The notes: generated from the letters alone by a model not told the origin. A stretch of DNA of 64,000 bases from Acuticoccus sediminis (GCF_003258595.1 NZ_QHHQ01000003.1:795555-859554); one strand, 5' to 3'. Counted from the first letter of the stretch, positions 8,268 through 16,914 are shown. Numbers and translations: made by a program.

Positions 8268-8293
8268 AAAAGGGCGACCCGATGGCCGCCCTT
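8268..8293 (-). terminator. terminator between glycosyltransferase and endolysin genes
   Basis: On the minus strand AAGGGCG (8293-8287) pairs perfectly with CGCCCTT (8276-8270) around a 10-nt loop and is followed by a TTTT tract (8271-8268). It would stop late transcripts that cross the oppositely oriented glycosyltransferase gene, so the lysis genes may need anti-termination or their own promoter. Confidence 0.6.
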
Positions 8294-8351
8294 GGCGTTG
8301 TTGTCTGTGGCTGGTCGGATATGCTGACCCAGCTTAGGCTTGGGAGTTGAT

Positions 8352-9356
8352 GTGAAGATCGCCTTGCTAGTGATCGCCTCCAATGAGGCGGCGTATATTG
8401 CGGAGTTCGTCTACCACCATCTTCGGCATGGCTTCGCTCCGATATCGATCTACGTGAACAATACAGATGATCGAACCGTCGAAATCCTTGCGGCGATCTC
8501 TAAGGCGAACAGCGATATTCAGTTCTTGCTCGAGGACCCGGCCAATCCGATCCCCAAGTCGAAGGACTTTCAGCCTACGGCCTACCGGAGACTGGTCGAT
8601 GCGCTTGGCGTCAGCGCCGACTATTTCGCTGCCCTTGATGTCGACGAGTTCTGGTGCCCTGCCGGGCTGACCGCTTCCGTGCAGTCCTATCTCGCAGACG
8701 TCGGCCAGCCCGACGTCGCGTGCGCGAACTGGGTGATGCCGGTGAACGACGAGCGCCCATTTGCGTCGCTGGCCGACCAGGATGTCGTCGGGCACATCAA
8801 CTCGCACATCAAGTCGATCTGGCGGGCGGACCTGCCGGTTCGCCGGTTCCACCCTCATCACCCGGTCCTGGACGGTGCGGTCACGACGCACGTCGCGAGC
8901 GGCCATCGGCTGGGCTCGTCCAACAGCAAGACTGTCGCCATGCCGACGAGCGTTGGGCCGGCGTTCGTCTACCATCGGATGCACAGGAGCTTGATCGAGT
9001 ACCTCGCCCTGTTGAGCCGCGGCCGCCCGAGAAGCACGGAAGTCTTCAAGACGAACCGAGCTGGATACCGGTACTACATCAACAAGAAGTTCGCGTCGCA
9101 GTTGGATGCACCCAAAGACGCCAGGGCCCGCTGGGCCGCCGGTTATCGAGAGTTTTTCAAGTACTGCAAGATCGATGATCTGATCCGCGCCGCGCGCCTC
9201 GACACAATCGATCGCGCGGTCGCTGCCGTGGAAACCTATCGGGCCTTGGACGACGACACCAAGCTCTACTACGAGCAACCATTCCGGCTTGTGAACTTCG
9301 AGAAGGCGCTGGCCCAGGCCGAGGCAGCGCGCGCGGAGATCATGGCCAACGCCTAG
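8352..9356 (+). CDS. glycosyltransferase family 2 type protein, antisense cargo gene
   Basis: 334 residues. The N-terminus KIALLVIASNEAAYIAEFVY is the nucleotide-sugar-binding start of GT2-type glycosyltransferases (Glyco_tranf_2_4 or related), and FAALDVDEFW at about 95 supplies the DxD metal/sugar-nucleotide motif. There is no membrane segment. The chosen GTG start at 8352 has GGGAG five bases upstream; a TTG at 8340 is an alternative. The gene is the only one on the plus strand inside the late operon. It lies between the tail gene gpD and the endolysin, and its TAG overlaps the TAG of gpD in a shared CTAG. This placement is typical of a cargo gene expressed in the lysogen, for example to alter surface polysaccharide, but the acceptor is unknown. 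Confidence 0.85.
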   Translation: MKIALLVIASNEAAYIAEFVYHHLRHGFAPISIYVNNTDDRTVEILAAISKANSDIQFLLEDPANPIPKSKDFQPTAYRRLVDALGVSADYFAALDVDEFWCPAGLTASVQSYLADVGQPDVACANWVMPVNDERPFASLADQDVVGHINSHIKSIWRADLPVRRFHPHHPVLDGAVTTHVASGHRLGSSNSKTVAMPTSVGPAFVYHRMHRSLIEYLALLSRGRPRSTEVFKTNRAGYRYYINKKFASQLDAPKDARARWAAGYREFFKYCKIDDLIRAARLDTIDRAVAAVETYRALDDDTKLYYEQPFRLVNFEKALAQAEAARAEIMANA

Positions 9357-10342
9357 ACCTGCAGCTCGGCGTCAATGTCGGTGGTGTAGCCGCCACCTTT
9401 CGAGAAGCTGTGGCGGACCGTCTTGGCGATGAACGGGACCCCATCCACGCCCGGGCGGACGCCGGCGAGGGTGACCGACTGGCCGGCGGCGACCGCCGGG
9501 TTGCCTATGATGGTGACCGACAGACGCTTGGTGGCGCGCTGCAGATCCTTCGCCTTGCTGTCGGCCGCCTTCTTCGCCTCGTCCTGCGTCGCGAATATCT
9601 CACCGATGCGATAAATCGCTTCGGCGTCGTCGTCCGCGATGGCCTCCTCGATCTTCCGCTTCGCCTCGGCCTTGTCCTGCCAGAACGCCTCGACCTTCTG
9701 GTGCGACGGGCGATCGTCGGCGGTGAACCGGCACGTGCCCTGGACGATGACCGACGGCGTGATGACGAAGCCGGGGATCGACACTCCGGCCGCCGTCTGG
9801 CCGCTGCCGCGCTCGGCGAAGATCAGCGACCCGTTCTTGACCGTGAAGAGCGCGTTGAAGCGCGCCGCCAGGCGCTCGAGGAAATGGATGTCGCCCTCGT
9901 CGACCTGGCCCACCCACGGGAGCACGGTGGACCCGACCGAACCGCTCACCTTCGCGGCGAGGCCGTGCTCGCCGGCGATCTCCTCGACGATGGTGCTCAA
10001 CGGCTTCTCGTCCCAGTGCCGGGACTTGTTCTGCTTCATCTTCGCCCGGATGTCGGCGGAGGACCCGCCGATCCGCATCGCGTAGGGGAGGCACTCCACC
10101 TCGACGGTATCGACTGTGTACCGGCCGAGCAGCACCGGTGCCCCGTAGCCCAGCGCGACGGTGACCGGGTCGCCCGTGTTCGGGATCGCCAGCATCCCGG
10201 CCTCCCACCCGTCGTTCAGGTGGATCGAGACCGTGTCGTTGCTGGTGCCCTCGGCGTCGGTGACGTCGATCGAGACCAGGCGCGAGTAGAAGGGCGAACC
10301 CATCACCTGTCCGCCGACGGTGACGATCGCGGATGGCTGCAT
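9353..10342 (-). CDS. baseplate hub protein, P2 gpD / late-control D family
   Basis: 329 residues. The protein has the layout of the P2 gpD family (Phage_GPD): an N-terminal beta domain with FYSRLVSIDVTDAEGTSNDT and VTVALGYGAPVLLGRYTV, then PLSTIVEEIAGEHGLAAKV, then YRIGEIFATQDEAKKAADSK and a C-terminal VAAGQSVTLAGV barrel strand. gpD forms the central hub beneath the tail tube that holds the gpV spike. It is the last tail gene, preceded by gpX and gpU in the normal P2 order. Its final codon overlaps the end of the convergent glycosyltransferase gene by four bases. Confidence 0.93.
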   Translation of the reverse strand: MQPSAIVTVGGQVMGSPFYSRLVSIDVTDAEGTSNDTVSIHLNDGWEAGMLAIPNTGDPVTVALGYGAPVLLGRYTVDTVEVECLPYAMRIGGSSADIRAKMKQNKSRHWDEKPLSTIVEEIAGEHGLAAKVSGSVGSTVLPWVGQVDEGDIHFLERLAARFNALFTVKNGSLIFAERGSGQTAAGVSIPGFVITPSVIVQGTCRFTADDRPSHQKVEAFWQDKAEAKRKIEEAIADDDAEAIYRIGEIFATQDEAKKAADSKAKDLQRATKRLSVTIIGNPAVAAGQSVTLAGVRPGVDGVPFIAKTVRHSFSKGGGYTTDIDAELQV

Positions 10343-10346
10343 GGCG

Positions 10347-10571
10347 TCAGTCCCAGAGGCGGATCAGGTCGGGCTGCGCCCGCGCGCTCTTTTGCTCGAC
10401 GGGTGGACACACGACCTTGGTGCCGATCGGCAGGACCGGTCCGATATCGTTGAGGCGGCGGTTCGCGGCCATGATCAGCTCGGTCACGCCGGCGGTTTTG
10501 CCATAGTGGCGATAGGCGATGGCGTCGATCGTGTCGTCCTGCAGCGCCTTGATGGTGACGGGCGAGGGCAT
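10347..10571 (-). CDS. tail protein X (P2 gpX), LysM-like
   Basis: 74 residues with the gpX layout: DDTIDAIAYRHYGKTAGVTE, then MAANRRLNDIGPVLPIGTKV. This is the short LysM-like fold of P2 gpX (DTLDxIAxRxYG ... VLxANPxLAxxGPxLPxGxxI). gpX is a small tail-completion or baseplate protein. It lies four bases upstream of gpD and nine bases downstream of gpU, in conserved order. The C-terminal KSARAQPDLIRLWD matches the usual VxLWD ending of the family. Confidence 0.93.
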   Translation of the reverse strand: MPSPVTIKALQDDTIDAIAYRHYGKTAGVTELIMAANRRLNDIGPVLPIGTKVVCPPVEQKSARAQPDLIRLWD

Positions 10572-10580
10572 GGCGCGCTC

Positions 10581-11015
10581 CTACGTGAAGAGGCGGATCG
10601 CGCCGCCGATGACAGAGCCGCTGGTGATGCCCGGGTAGCGGCGCAGGTGGATCCCATACTGGTCGACGCGCGCGCGGCCGCGTCCGGAGAACGTGTCCTG
10701 GCGGCTGTCGACGTCCTCGACGACGAACAGACCGAACACCACACCCCCCAGCGAGATCAGCGGGACGGGGACGCCGGAGACGGCAAGCGCCTCGATCCCC
10801 GCCTTCTCGGCCTGACCACCGAACTCCTCGGGATGGAGGACACCCTTGATCGACACCGTCTGCTTGGACGGGCCGAGGTACTGAAGCGCGTCCCAGCCCT
10901 GCGCGGTCTTGATCTCCGCCCACCCGGTCTCCATCCCGGTCTCCAGGTCACGGAAGGCGAAGCCGAGGGCCTCGAAGGCGTATGGCCCCAGGATCAGAAC
11001 AGAAGGTCCGGCCAT
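10581..11015 (-). CDS. tail protein U (P2 gpU)
   Basis: 144 residues matching the Phage_P2_GpU layout: an N-terminal LGPYAFEALGFAF strand region, DALQYLGPSKQTVSIKGVLH (family pattern P.LQ..GP....I.G.i.P), and LISLGGVVFGLFVVEDVDSR (family pattern L..g.G...G.w.i..i). It is believed to act in tail completion near the tube end. It is encoded between the tape measure and gpX, as in P2. Confidence 0.93.
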   Translation of the reverse strand: MAGPSVLILGPYAFEALGFAFRDLETGMETGWAEIKTAQGWDALQYLGPSKQTVSIKGVLHPEEFGGQAEKAGIEALAVSGVPVPLISLGGVVFGLFVVEDVDSRQDTFSGRGRARVDQYGIHLRRYPGITSGSVIGGAIRLFT

Positions 11016-11070
11016 CGCTCACCTCGGCTTCAGGGGTTGGCCTGGGCAGCGGGGAGCCGCCCTGGCATGG

Positions 11071-14000
11071 TCAGATGACGTCGCCGAACCGCAGTCGGGG
11101 GACGGAAGCGAGGCGCCTCTCGATCGTCTCCATCGTCCGGTTGGCGATCTCCTGCGCGTTGCCGGACCCCGCCTGGACGTTGATGTCGCCGAACGTGATG
11201 GAGACGCCGCCGGCCGGACCAGCGGCCGGTGCCGCCTGGCGGGCGGCGTCCACCATGGTCACCCGGCGCGCCATGGTGGCAGCGCGCTCGGCGCGCCCAC
11301 CGATGCTGCCGGGCTCCGCAGGCGCGCTGACGGTCACGTCTGGCACCTGCAGTGCGGATCGGAGCTCGGCGAGCGCGGGCGTCGCGCCCCCCAGGCCGCT
11401 GAGTGACCCGGAGACGATGCCGGCCAGGACCGCGGACTGCCGAGCCACCGGCGCCGTCCGGCTCATGCCGTCGGCGAGCTGGACCGGGATGAGGCCACCA
11501 GAACGCACCAGGGCCCGCAGCGGCCCGACCTTCGCCGGGGACTGAGGGAAGTGGTCGGCGACGCCCTGAGCCATCTCAGCGGCCGCCGCACGCGCCTCGC
11601 CGGCCCTCGACCGGATGCCAGCGGCAAGCTGCCCACCGATCTTCGCTCCGGACGCAAAGGCCCGCGCCGCCGCTCCGTCGAGGATGGCGGTGAGGCCGCT
11701 CACGCCGGACTGGACGCCCTGCTGCATCTCTTGGCCGCCTCGCACGCCCGCGTCGGCGAGCGCCTGGCGGATCTGGTCGACCGCGCCGGCCGCGTCCGTC
11801 GCCCCGGACTGGATGTCCCGGATGACCGCCTGCACCCGTGCGCGGACCTCCGGCATGCCGTCGGTGACGGTCCGGATCTCCGCGTTGATGCCGGCGAGCT
11901 CGCCCTGCTGGTCAGGCGACAGGAGGTTGCCGCGGAACGTGCCCGCCGGCGACGCCATGGACCGAAGCTCGCCGGCCCGCTGCGCGAGGCTGATGAGCCG
12001 CTCGAGCGACGCCGCTTCCTCCGCAACCTGCTTCGGGTCAGCGACGAATGGTCCGGCCCCTCCCCTGCCCTCCTCCATCCCAGTCGATGTCATCGGACGA
12101 ATCGGGGGCGTCGGTGGTGCACGATCGGTCTCGGTGCTGCCGGTCCGACCGAACATCACATCCCGGAAGCGCTTGATCTCCGCCGCGAGGTCCGGGTCTC
12201 CGGTGCCGGCGCCAAGGTACTGCTCAGGCCGGTCGGGTTTCGCGCGGTCGTCATAGACCATGCTGGCGATCCAACCCGACGCCAGCATGTTCCGGAACGC
12301 CCAGACGAGACCCTCGCGGATATCCGTCCGGCCATCGTTTGGGTCGCTGCCCGGCTTCGTGCTCTCCGGCCGTGGCTTCGCGCGAGGTTGCGCCGGAGCG
12401 CCATCGCGGGCTTCAGGGCCGACCTCGGCGGCGTCTGCGGTCCAGTCATTGAGGAGGGCCGCAAGTGAACCGATGCCGACCGCGCCGAGACCAATGATCT
12501 TCCCCCATTTGCCGGTGCTCTTCGCAGCCTTTCCGAGCCCCTTCGCAACACCCGTCGCCCCGCGGAGCGTGGCCATCGCGGTCTTGATGGTCTTCGCTGC
12601 GATGAGGAACGCGCCCGCGCCGGCGATCAGCTGCGTCGGCAAGCTGAGTTCGCCAAGGCGCTCGAACCCCTCGGCGATGCTGGTGACGCCGTCCAATGCC
12701 TCGGCCAGCGTGATGATGGCGTGGGCCATCAGGAAGACGCGACCGATCCTCGACAGCGCCAGCCCGGTGGTGAACGACAGCAGACCCTTGCCGATCGTCG
12801 CCAGAGCGGCGACGCCGGCGGCAACACTCGCGGCACTCAGGCCGCCCAGGGCCGCGCCCAGCTCCTTGATCGACGAGCCCAGGTCGCCCAGGGCGCCGAA
12901 GTCGCCGGAGACCACGTCCCGCAGCGCGGAGCCGAGCCCTCGGAACTTCTCGGTGATGCCGACCAGGCTGCGCTCGTTCGCAATCGACGCCGCGATCTTC
13001 TCGAATGGCGGAGCGTCCTCGCCGAGCTTCCGGTACGTCCCGAAGACGAAGTCCTCGAGCGCCTCGAACTGGCCCCGGATGCCCCCGAAGATATCGCCAG
13101 CGCCGAGGCCGTCGCGGAGCCCCGCCCATGCGGCGCGGATGCGGTCGGTGACGTCGTCGTTGCTGGTCGCGAGGCTGGCGAGGTCGTCGCTGAGCCTCTC
13201 CGAGCCGGCGGCGATCGACGGCAGGAACCGAGACCCGATCTCGACGCCGATGGCGGCGATGTTGTTCTTCAGGCGCTGGAGCGCGAACTCGGTGGTCCCC
13301 GCCCGCGTCTCGAACTCTTTTGCAACCGAACCGGCGCGGTCAGCAGCGTTCGCCATCGCGGCATAGGCGTCGACTACGGTCTTCAGGTTGAGCTTCGAGA
13401 AGTCGTCCGAGAAGTCCTTGCCAACAAGGTTGGCCCAGACCTCGGCCGCCTCGTCCTTGTCCATCTTCTGGATGGTCTCGAACATCCGGGTCATGGCCTC
13501 GGGACCGTTCTTGTCCCGGAGCTTGCGCCAGTCCTTGAACGAGATCCCCATCGCCTTGAACGCGGCCCGGACCTTCGCACCGCCGACGGACAGGTTCGTG
13601 GCCATCGCGTTGACGCCGCGCGCCGCGGTCTCAGGGACGATGCCGCTGGCGACCATCGACGCGCCGAGGGCCTGCAGCTCGGCCACGCTGTGGCCGAGCC
13701 CCTTGGCCGCGCCGGCGGCCCGGTTCGTGAATTCCAGAACCTCGCCGGCCGTCGCGGCGAACTTGTTGGAGAGGTGGTTCGCGCCGTTGGCGAGGTCTAC
13801 GAGTTCAGACTGCGTCAGCCCGAACACGTTCTTGAGCTTCGCGAACCGGTCACCGGCCTCATCCGCGCTCATCCCGAACGCGACGGCCGATTTCGCCGTC
13901 AGCTCGGTGAAGGCGAGGAGGTCCTTCGCGGCGATGCCGGACTGACCAGCCGAGGCCATGATGTTCGCCAGGCCGCTGGACGCAACCGGGATCCGCTTCG

Positions 14001-14310
14001 ACATCTCCAGGATGCCGTCGCTGAGCTTGGCGAAGCCGGCCGGCGTCGTGTCGACGACCTTCTTCACGTCGGCCATCGCGCTCTCGAACTTGATCGCGCT
14101 GCCGATGGTGCCGCTCATCGCGCCGCGGAGCGTCATGTACCCGGCGCCGAGAGCGAGGATGGACTTCGTCATCCCGCCGAGGCCGAGGTTCATGCCGCCC
14201 ATGCGGGCGGTGTCGCGCTGGAAGCCCTTCAACCGCTTGCCGAGGAGGCCGAGCCCCTTGGATGCCTGGTCGCGCAGCCCAATGATGAGGGTACTCTTGG
14301 CTACGCCCAC
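11071..14310 (-). CDS. tail tape measure protein (P2 gpT type)
   Basis: 1079 residues. The N-terminal 330 residues carry the TP901-type tape-measure core: AIKFESAMADVKKVVDTTPA, GLANIMASAGQSGIAAKDLL and AFGMSADEAGDRFAKLKNVF. Hydrophobic stretches follow around 485-560 (SLAALSAASVAAGVAALATI region) and 565-640, typical of the membrane-active middle of tape measures. The C-terminus has Ala-rich helices with GGGSITFGDIN-like strands. The protein sets tail length during tube assembly; at about 1.5 angstrom per residue, which is an established rule of thumb, the tail would be near 160 nm. It follows the E/E' frameshift pair directly, as in P2-like phages. Confidence 0.95.
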   Translation of the reverse strand: MGVAKSTLIIGLRDQASKGLGLLGKRLKGFQRDTARMGGMNLGLGGMTKSILALGAGYMTLRGAMSGTIGSAIKFESAMADVKKVVDTTPAGFAKLSDGILEMSKRIPVASSGLANIMASAGQSGIAAKDLLAFTELTAKSAVAFGMSADEAGDRFAKLKNVFGLTQSELVDLANGANHLSNKFAATAGEVLEFTNRAAGAAKGLGHSVAELQALGASMVASGIVPETAARGVNAMATNLSVGGAKVRAAFKAMGISFKDWRKLRDKNGPEAMTRMFETIQKMDKDEAAEVWANLVGKDFSDDFSKLNLKTVVDAYAAMANAADRAGSVAKEFETRAGTTEFALQRLKNNIAAIGVEIGSRFLPSIAAGSERLSDDLASLATSNDDVTDRIRAAWAGLRDGLGAGDIFGGIRGQFEALEDFVFGTYRKLGEDAPPFEKIAASIANERSLVGITEKFRGLGSALRDVVSGDFGALGDLGSSIKELGAALGGLSAASVAAGVAALATIGKGLLSFTTGLALSRIGRVFLMAHAIITLAEALDGVTSIAEGFERLGELSLPTQLIAGAGAFLIAAKTIKTAMATLRGATGVAKGLGKAAKSTGKWGKIIGLGAVGIGSLAALLNDWTADAAEVGPEARDGAPAQPRAKPRPESTKPGSDPNDGRTDIREGLVWAFRNMLASGWIASMVYDDRAKPDRPEQYLGAGTGDPDLAAEIKRFRDVMFGRTGSTETDRAPPTPPIRPMTSTGMEEGRGGAGPFVADPKQVAEEAASLERLISLAQRAGELRSMASPAGTFRGNLLSPDQQGELAGINAEIRTVTDGMPEVRARVQAVIRDIQSGATDAAGAVDQIRQALADAGVRGGQEMQQGVQSGVSGLTAILDGAAARAFASGAKIGGQLAAGIRSRAGEARAAAAEMAQGVADHFPQSPAKVGPLRALVRSGGLIPVQLADGMSRTAPVARQSAVLAGIVSGSLSGLGGATPALAELRSALQVPDVTVSAPAEPGSIGGRAERAATMARRVTMVDAARQAAPAAGPAGGVSITFGDINVQAGSGNAQEIANRTMETIERRLASVPRLRFGDVI

Positions 14311-14319
14311 GGGGACCTC

Positions 14320-14774
14320 CTATCGCCGGCGCGCGGCCCGCTTCTCCGCCTTCTGGCGTTCCCTGATCTGCTGGACCGCGAACTCAGCCCAGCCAACGGC
14401 ATCGCCGAGGCCGAGACGAAGAACGTCCGGCATCGGCCAATGCAGCTCGCGTGCGATGGTCGCGGCGATTACTCTCCAGTCCCCGCCGCTTCCTCGTTTC
14501 CCCCGATGCACTCCGCCACGTGCTTTTCGATCAGCGCGAATGCGTCCTTGTTCGCGACCAGCTCGCGGAGGAAGCGCGCGGGCTGCTTGAAGATCACGTC
14601 GCGCGGGACGCCGGAGACGATCTGGACCATCTCCATGATCAGGCCGTTCTCGGTGGACTCGTGTTCGCCGACCTTCACGGCCTGCTCGACGTTGATCTCG
14701 TCGGGGATGGTGATCTCCGACCACTTCATGCCGCCGACGTCGATGGTCTTGGGGAGCTTCAGAGTGACGGGCAT
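14320..14774 (-). CDS. tail assembly chaperone E+E', -1 frameshift product
   Basis: Ribosomes that slip -1 at G GGA AAC (14502-14496) leave the E frame at residue 93 and continue in the overlapping frame for 58 residues, ending at 14320. The fused product is predicted to be 151 residues. The E' part (RGSGGDWRVIAATIARELHW, then a Lys/Arg-rich end EKRAARRR) has no start codon of its own, ends ten bases before the tape-measure gene and looks coding. In P2 the equivalent E+E' fusion is a chaperone needed to assemble the tape measure and tube. The family and context are established; the slip here is inferred from sequence. Confidence 0.8.
14462..14502 (-). promoter_or_regulatory. programmed -1 frameshift signal
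   Basis: On the minus strand the slippery heptamer G_GGA_AAC (14502-14496) is in phase with the E frame and fits X_XXY_YYZ exactly. After a 6-nt spacer (GAGGAA) comes a GC-only stem, GCGGCG (14489-14484) pairing with CGCCGC (14467-14462), around a 16-nt loop. A GGAG element about ten bases upstream of the heptamer may act as a stimulatory internal ribosome site. The E stop codon lies within the hairpin loop. Confidence 0.85.
14469..14774 (-). CDS. tail assembly chaperone E (P2 gpE)
   Basis: 101 residues, MPVTLKLPKTIDVGGMKWSE then EITIPDEINVEQAVKVGEH. This is the Phage_TAC layout of P2 gpE: a short N-terminal strand, a conserved I..P....D......g motif, and helices ending in LIEKHVAECIGG. It ends at TAA 14471-14469. 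Part of the ribosomes are expected to shift frame before that stop to make E+E'. It lies between the tail tube gene and the tape measure, the invariant position of this family. Confidence 0.9.
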   Translation of the reverse strand: MPVTLKLPKTIDVGGMKWSEITIPDEINVEQAVKVGEHESTENGLIMEMVQIVSGVPRDVIFKQPARFLRELVANKDAFALIEKHVAECIGGNEEAAGTGE

Positions 14775-14777
14775 CGG

Positions 14778-15296
14778 TTAGACCTGCGTGAGAACGGACA
14801 TGCTGTCGAAGATCTTCGTGCCGTCGACAGTGAGCTCGAAGTCGTCCCACTCCAGCCGCACGGTCTCGTCGCCCTCGATCGTCAGCTTCCCGTAGGTCGG
14901 CTTGATCGTGTAGCCGTGGGAATGGTCCTTGCCGGGGCCCCAGCTGTCGAAGTCGATCTCCGACATCATGCCGCGCACGTAGTAGCGCGCGCGCTGCTTC
15001 GACCCGTCCTCACCGCGCATGTCGCCGATGAAGAGGAACTCCTGGTCGGGCCGGCCGAGGAAGCTGATGTTGTGGGCGCTGAGGCCCGTCATCGTGATCT
15101 CAGCGTCCTCGACGGAGAACCCGTGCAGGGACGGGCGCTCCTTGTTCATGCCGGCGTTGCGGATGTCGTTGAACTCGAGGGTGATGTTCGGCGTCTGCAT
15201 CTCAGACGCCTGGCCGATCATCGAGTTGTTCTCGTCCGTCCCGACGTAGACGGTCGCGTTCTTGATGATCGAGCGCGGAAGGTTGCTGCGAGCCAT
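14778..15296 (-). CDS. major tail tube protein (P2 gpFII)
   Basis: 172 residues. LPRSIIKNATVYVGTDENNS at the start and PNITLEFNDIRNAGMNKERP follow the gpFII pattern (a cargo of short beta strands with MxMxF...G). The C-terminal half, GYTIKPTYGKLTIEGDETVR then VDGTKIFDS, corresponds to the family motif Y...d......D..N....v.G.D.l.. . Subunits polymerise into the inner tube of the contractile tail. The gene follows the sheath gene by 32 bases and precedes gpE. Confidence 0.93.
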   Translation of the reverse strand: MARSNLPRSIIKNATVYVGTDENNSMIGQASEMQTPNITLEFNDIRNAGMNKERPSLHGFSVEDAEITMTGLSAHNISFLGRPDQEFLFIGDMRGEDGSKQRARYYVRGMMSEIDFDSWGPGKDHSHGYTIKPTYGKLTIEGDETVRLEWDDFELTVDGTKIFDSMSVLTQV

Positions 15297-15328
15297 TGGC
15301 CGTTATCCTTGCGTGTGAGGTTGCGCGA

Positions 15329-16819
15329 TTAGCCCGCGGCCGCGGTGATCGGCCCCTCGCGGAGCACGCCTTCCACCTGGTCGAGCAGGAGCTGGTAGTA
15401 AGCGATGTTGCGCTTCGCCCGGACGAGGATGGCCTCGATCACGCCGACCGGCTCGAAGGTCACGTCGAGGTAGAGGCGCCCGCTGGCGAGGCTCTCCGAC
15501 GTGTTGAGGTCGCGCGGCAGGTCGACCTCGCCGGCGTAGATGTTGTCGGTCGCCACCATCGTCCGCAGCACCGCGTTGATGCCCTCGACGATGAAGGTGA
15601 TGTTGTCCACCGTCATCCGCTTGCCGATGTACTTCATCAGCGTCTGCTCGATCGTCTCGTTGATCAGGTCGGCCGTCGCGCGGACGCTGTCGAACTGCCA
15701 GAGCGGATCGTCGTAGGCGAGGCGCGAGCCCCAGGTCTTGAAGCCGCCGGCCTCCGACTTGAGGAAGCAGCTCACCTGGTTCTCGTTCAGGTAGTTCGTC
15801 TGGTTCGGATAGCGCAGCGTGCGCGACAGACCGACGATCGACCGGACGTCCTTGTTGTCGACCGGAACCGAGACCGCCTGCTCGGTCGCGATGCGGCCGC
15901 GCACGCCTGCGAAGACGACGGAGCCCGGCCGCGCCACGTTCTGCTCGGTCGCCTCGTCGTACTGCAGCACCGGGTGGTCGATGACCATGATGCGGCCGTT
16001 GTTGATGGCGCCGCGGTAGGCGATCGCCTCGGCATCCGTGGTGCCGGGACCGTCGACATAGGCGCGCGCGGTCACCGACCGGTCGTGCGCGACGATGCCG
16101 AGGGCGATCGTGACCGGGTTCATCGCGTCGCCGACGTTGGCCGTCGCGGTCGGCAGCGTCGGGCTGCTTCCGCCACCGCCGGTGAAGGCGACGACCGGAG
16201 CCTCGGTCATGTTCTCGCCGGCCTTCGTGATGGTGAAGCCGACCACGGTGCCCTCGTCGGCCGAACCCTCGTCGCCGAGGATCGCGGTGGCCACCGGAAG
16301 CACCAGGCCCGGGTCTGTGCCGCCGCCGGAGAACGCCACCGTCGGCGGCTCCGTCATGCCCGAGCCGGCCGCGGTGATCGTCAGCGACGTCAGACCGTCG
16401 TTGATGTACCGGCTGGTGAAGGTCGGGGCGATCAGGACGCGGGGGCGGTAGCCGATCAGATCCTTCGCCTTGAGGAAGGCGTAGCAGCCCGTCAGGGCCG
16501 TCAGCGAGCCGACGACGTTCGCTTCCGTGGCCGCAGCGTCGGCGCCCTCCGAGACGCGGACGACGACCATGTAGGACGTCCCCTCGGCGATCAGGGTGGA
16601 GATCGCCCACGGCAGCGTCCCGTCGGCCCCCAGCGTCGTCGCCAGGTTCACGGTGCCGGCCAGGAGGAGGACGGGCTGGTTCAGCGGGAAGATCGACGCG
16701 TCTGCATCCTCGGCGGTGCCGATGACACCGACGACGCCGAACCGGTTGTATTCCGGGATCGCAGCACTGGCTTCGGCCTCGGTGACCTGCGTCCCGTGGT
16801 GATAGTTGAGAGACACCAT
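15329..16819 (-). CDS. contractile tail sheath protein (P2 gpFI) with inserted repeat domain
   Basis: 496 residues. The N-terminal GTQVTEAEASAAIPEYNRFG and VVGVIGTAEDADASIFPLNQ are the start of the sheath family. The C-terminal half contains AYDDPLWQFDSVRATADLIN and TIEQTLMKYIGKRMTVDNIT, the conserved sheath core and the helix that meshes with neighbours. Residues about 146-230 hold two copies of a glycine-rich strand repeat, an inserted surface domain. Subunits form the contracting outer tail layer. Upstream, AGGAAGCCCAGGA precedes the ATG at 16819. The start matches the usual sheath N-terminus (HHGxxVxE). Confidence 0.95.
   Translation of the reverse strand: MVSLNYHHGTQVTEAEASAAIPEYNRFGVVGVIGTAEDADASIFPLNQPVLLLAGTVNLATTLGADGTLPWAISTLIAEGTSYMVVVRVSEGADAAATEANVVGSLTALTGCYAFLKAKDLIGYRPRVLIAPTFTSRYINDGLTSLTITAAGSGMTEPPTVAFSGGGTDPGLVLPVATAILGDEGSADEGTVVGFTITKAGENMTEAPVVAFTGGGGSSPTLPTATANVGDAMNPVTIALGIVAHDRSVTARAYVDGPGTTDAEAIAYRGAINNGRIMVIDHPVLQYDEATEQNVARPGSVVFAGVRGRIATEQAVSVPVDNKDVRSIVGLSRTLRYPNQTNYLNENQVSCFLKSEAGGFKTWGSRLAYDDPLWQFDSVRATADLINETIEQTLMKYIGKRMTVDNITFIVEGINAVLRTMVATDNIYAGEVDLPRDLNTSESLASGRLYLDVTFEPVGVIEAILVRAKRNIAYYQLLLDQVEGVLREGPITAAAG
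16130..16384 (-). repeat. two-copy repeat within the sheath protein
   Basis: The encoded units are LTITAAGSGMTEPPTVAFSG (residues 146-165, continuing to about 182) and FTITKAGENMTEAPVVAFTG (195-214, continuing to about 230), each followed by GGG and a T/A-rich strand. This is the GSGY-like beta repeat seen as an insertion in many phage sheath and fibre proteins. It probably decorates the outer tail surface. Confidence 0.8.
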
Positions 16820-16914
16820 TCCTGGGCTTCCTTCACGGCAAAAAGCCCGGCGCGCGGCCAGGCGTCATGTGGTCGATGATCCCGGTGCTCGGACCAGGAG
16901 AGGGTGGAGGTGGC

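Noticed and set aside
12721..14781. 686-codon plus-strand reading frame
   Set aside because: Antisense of the tape measure and E genes.
16800..16860. hairpin GGGCTT/AAGCCC with T-run before the sheath gene
   Set aside because: It lies over the sheath ribosome site in the same transcript; more likely a leader structure than a terminator.
15296..16879. 527-codon plus-strand reading frame
   Set aside because: Antisense of the sheath gene; composition is typical of shadow frames.
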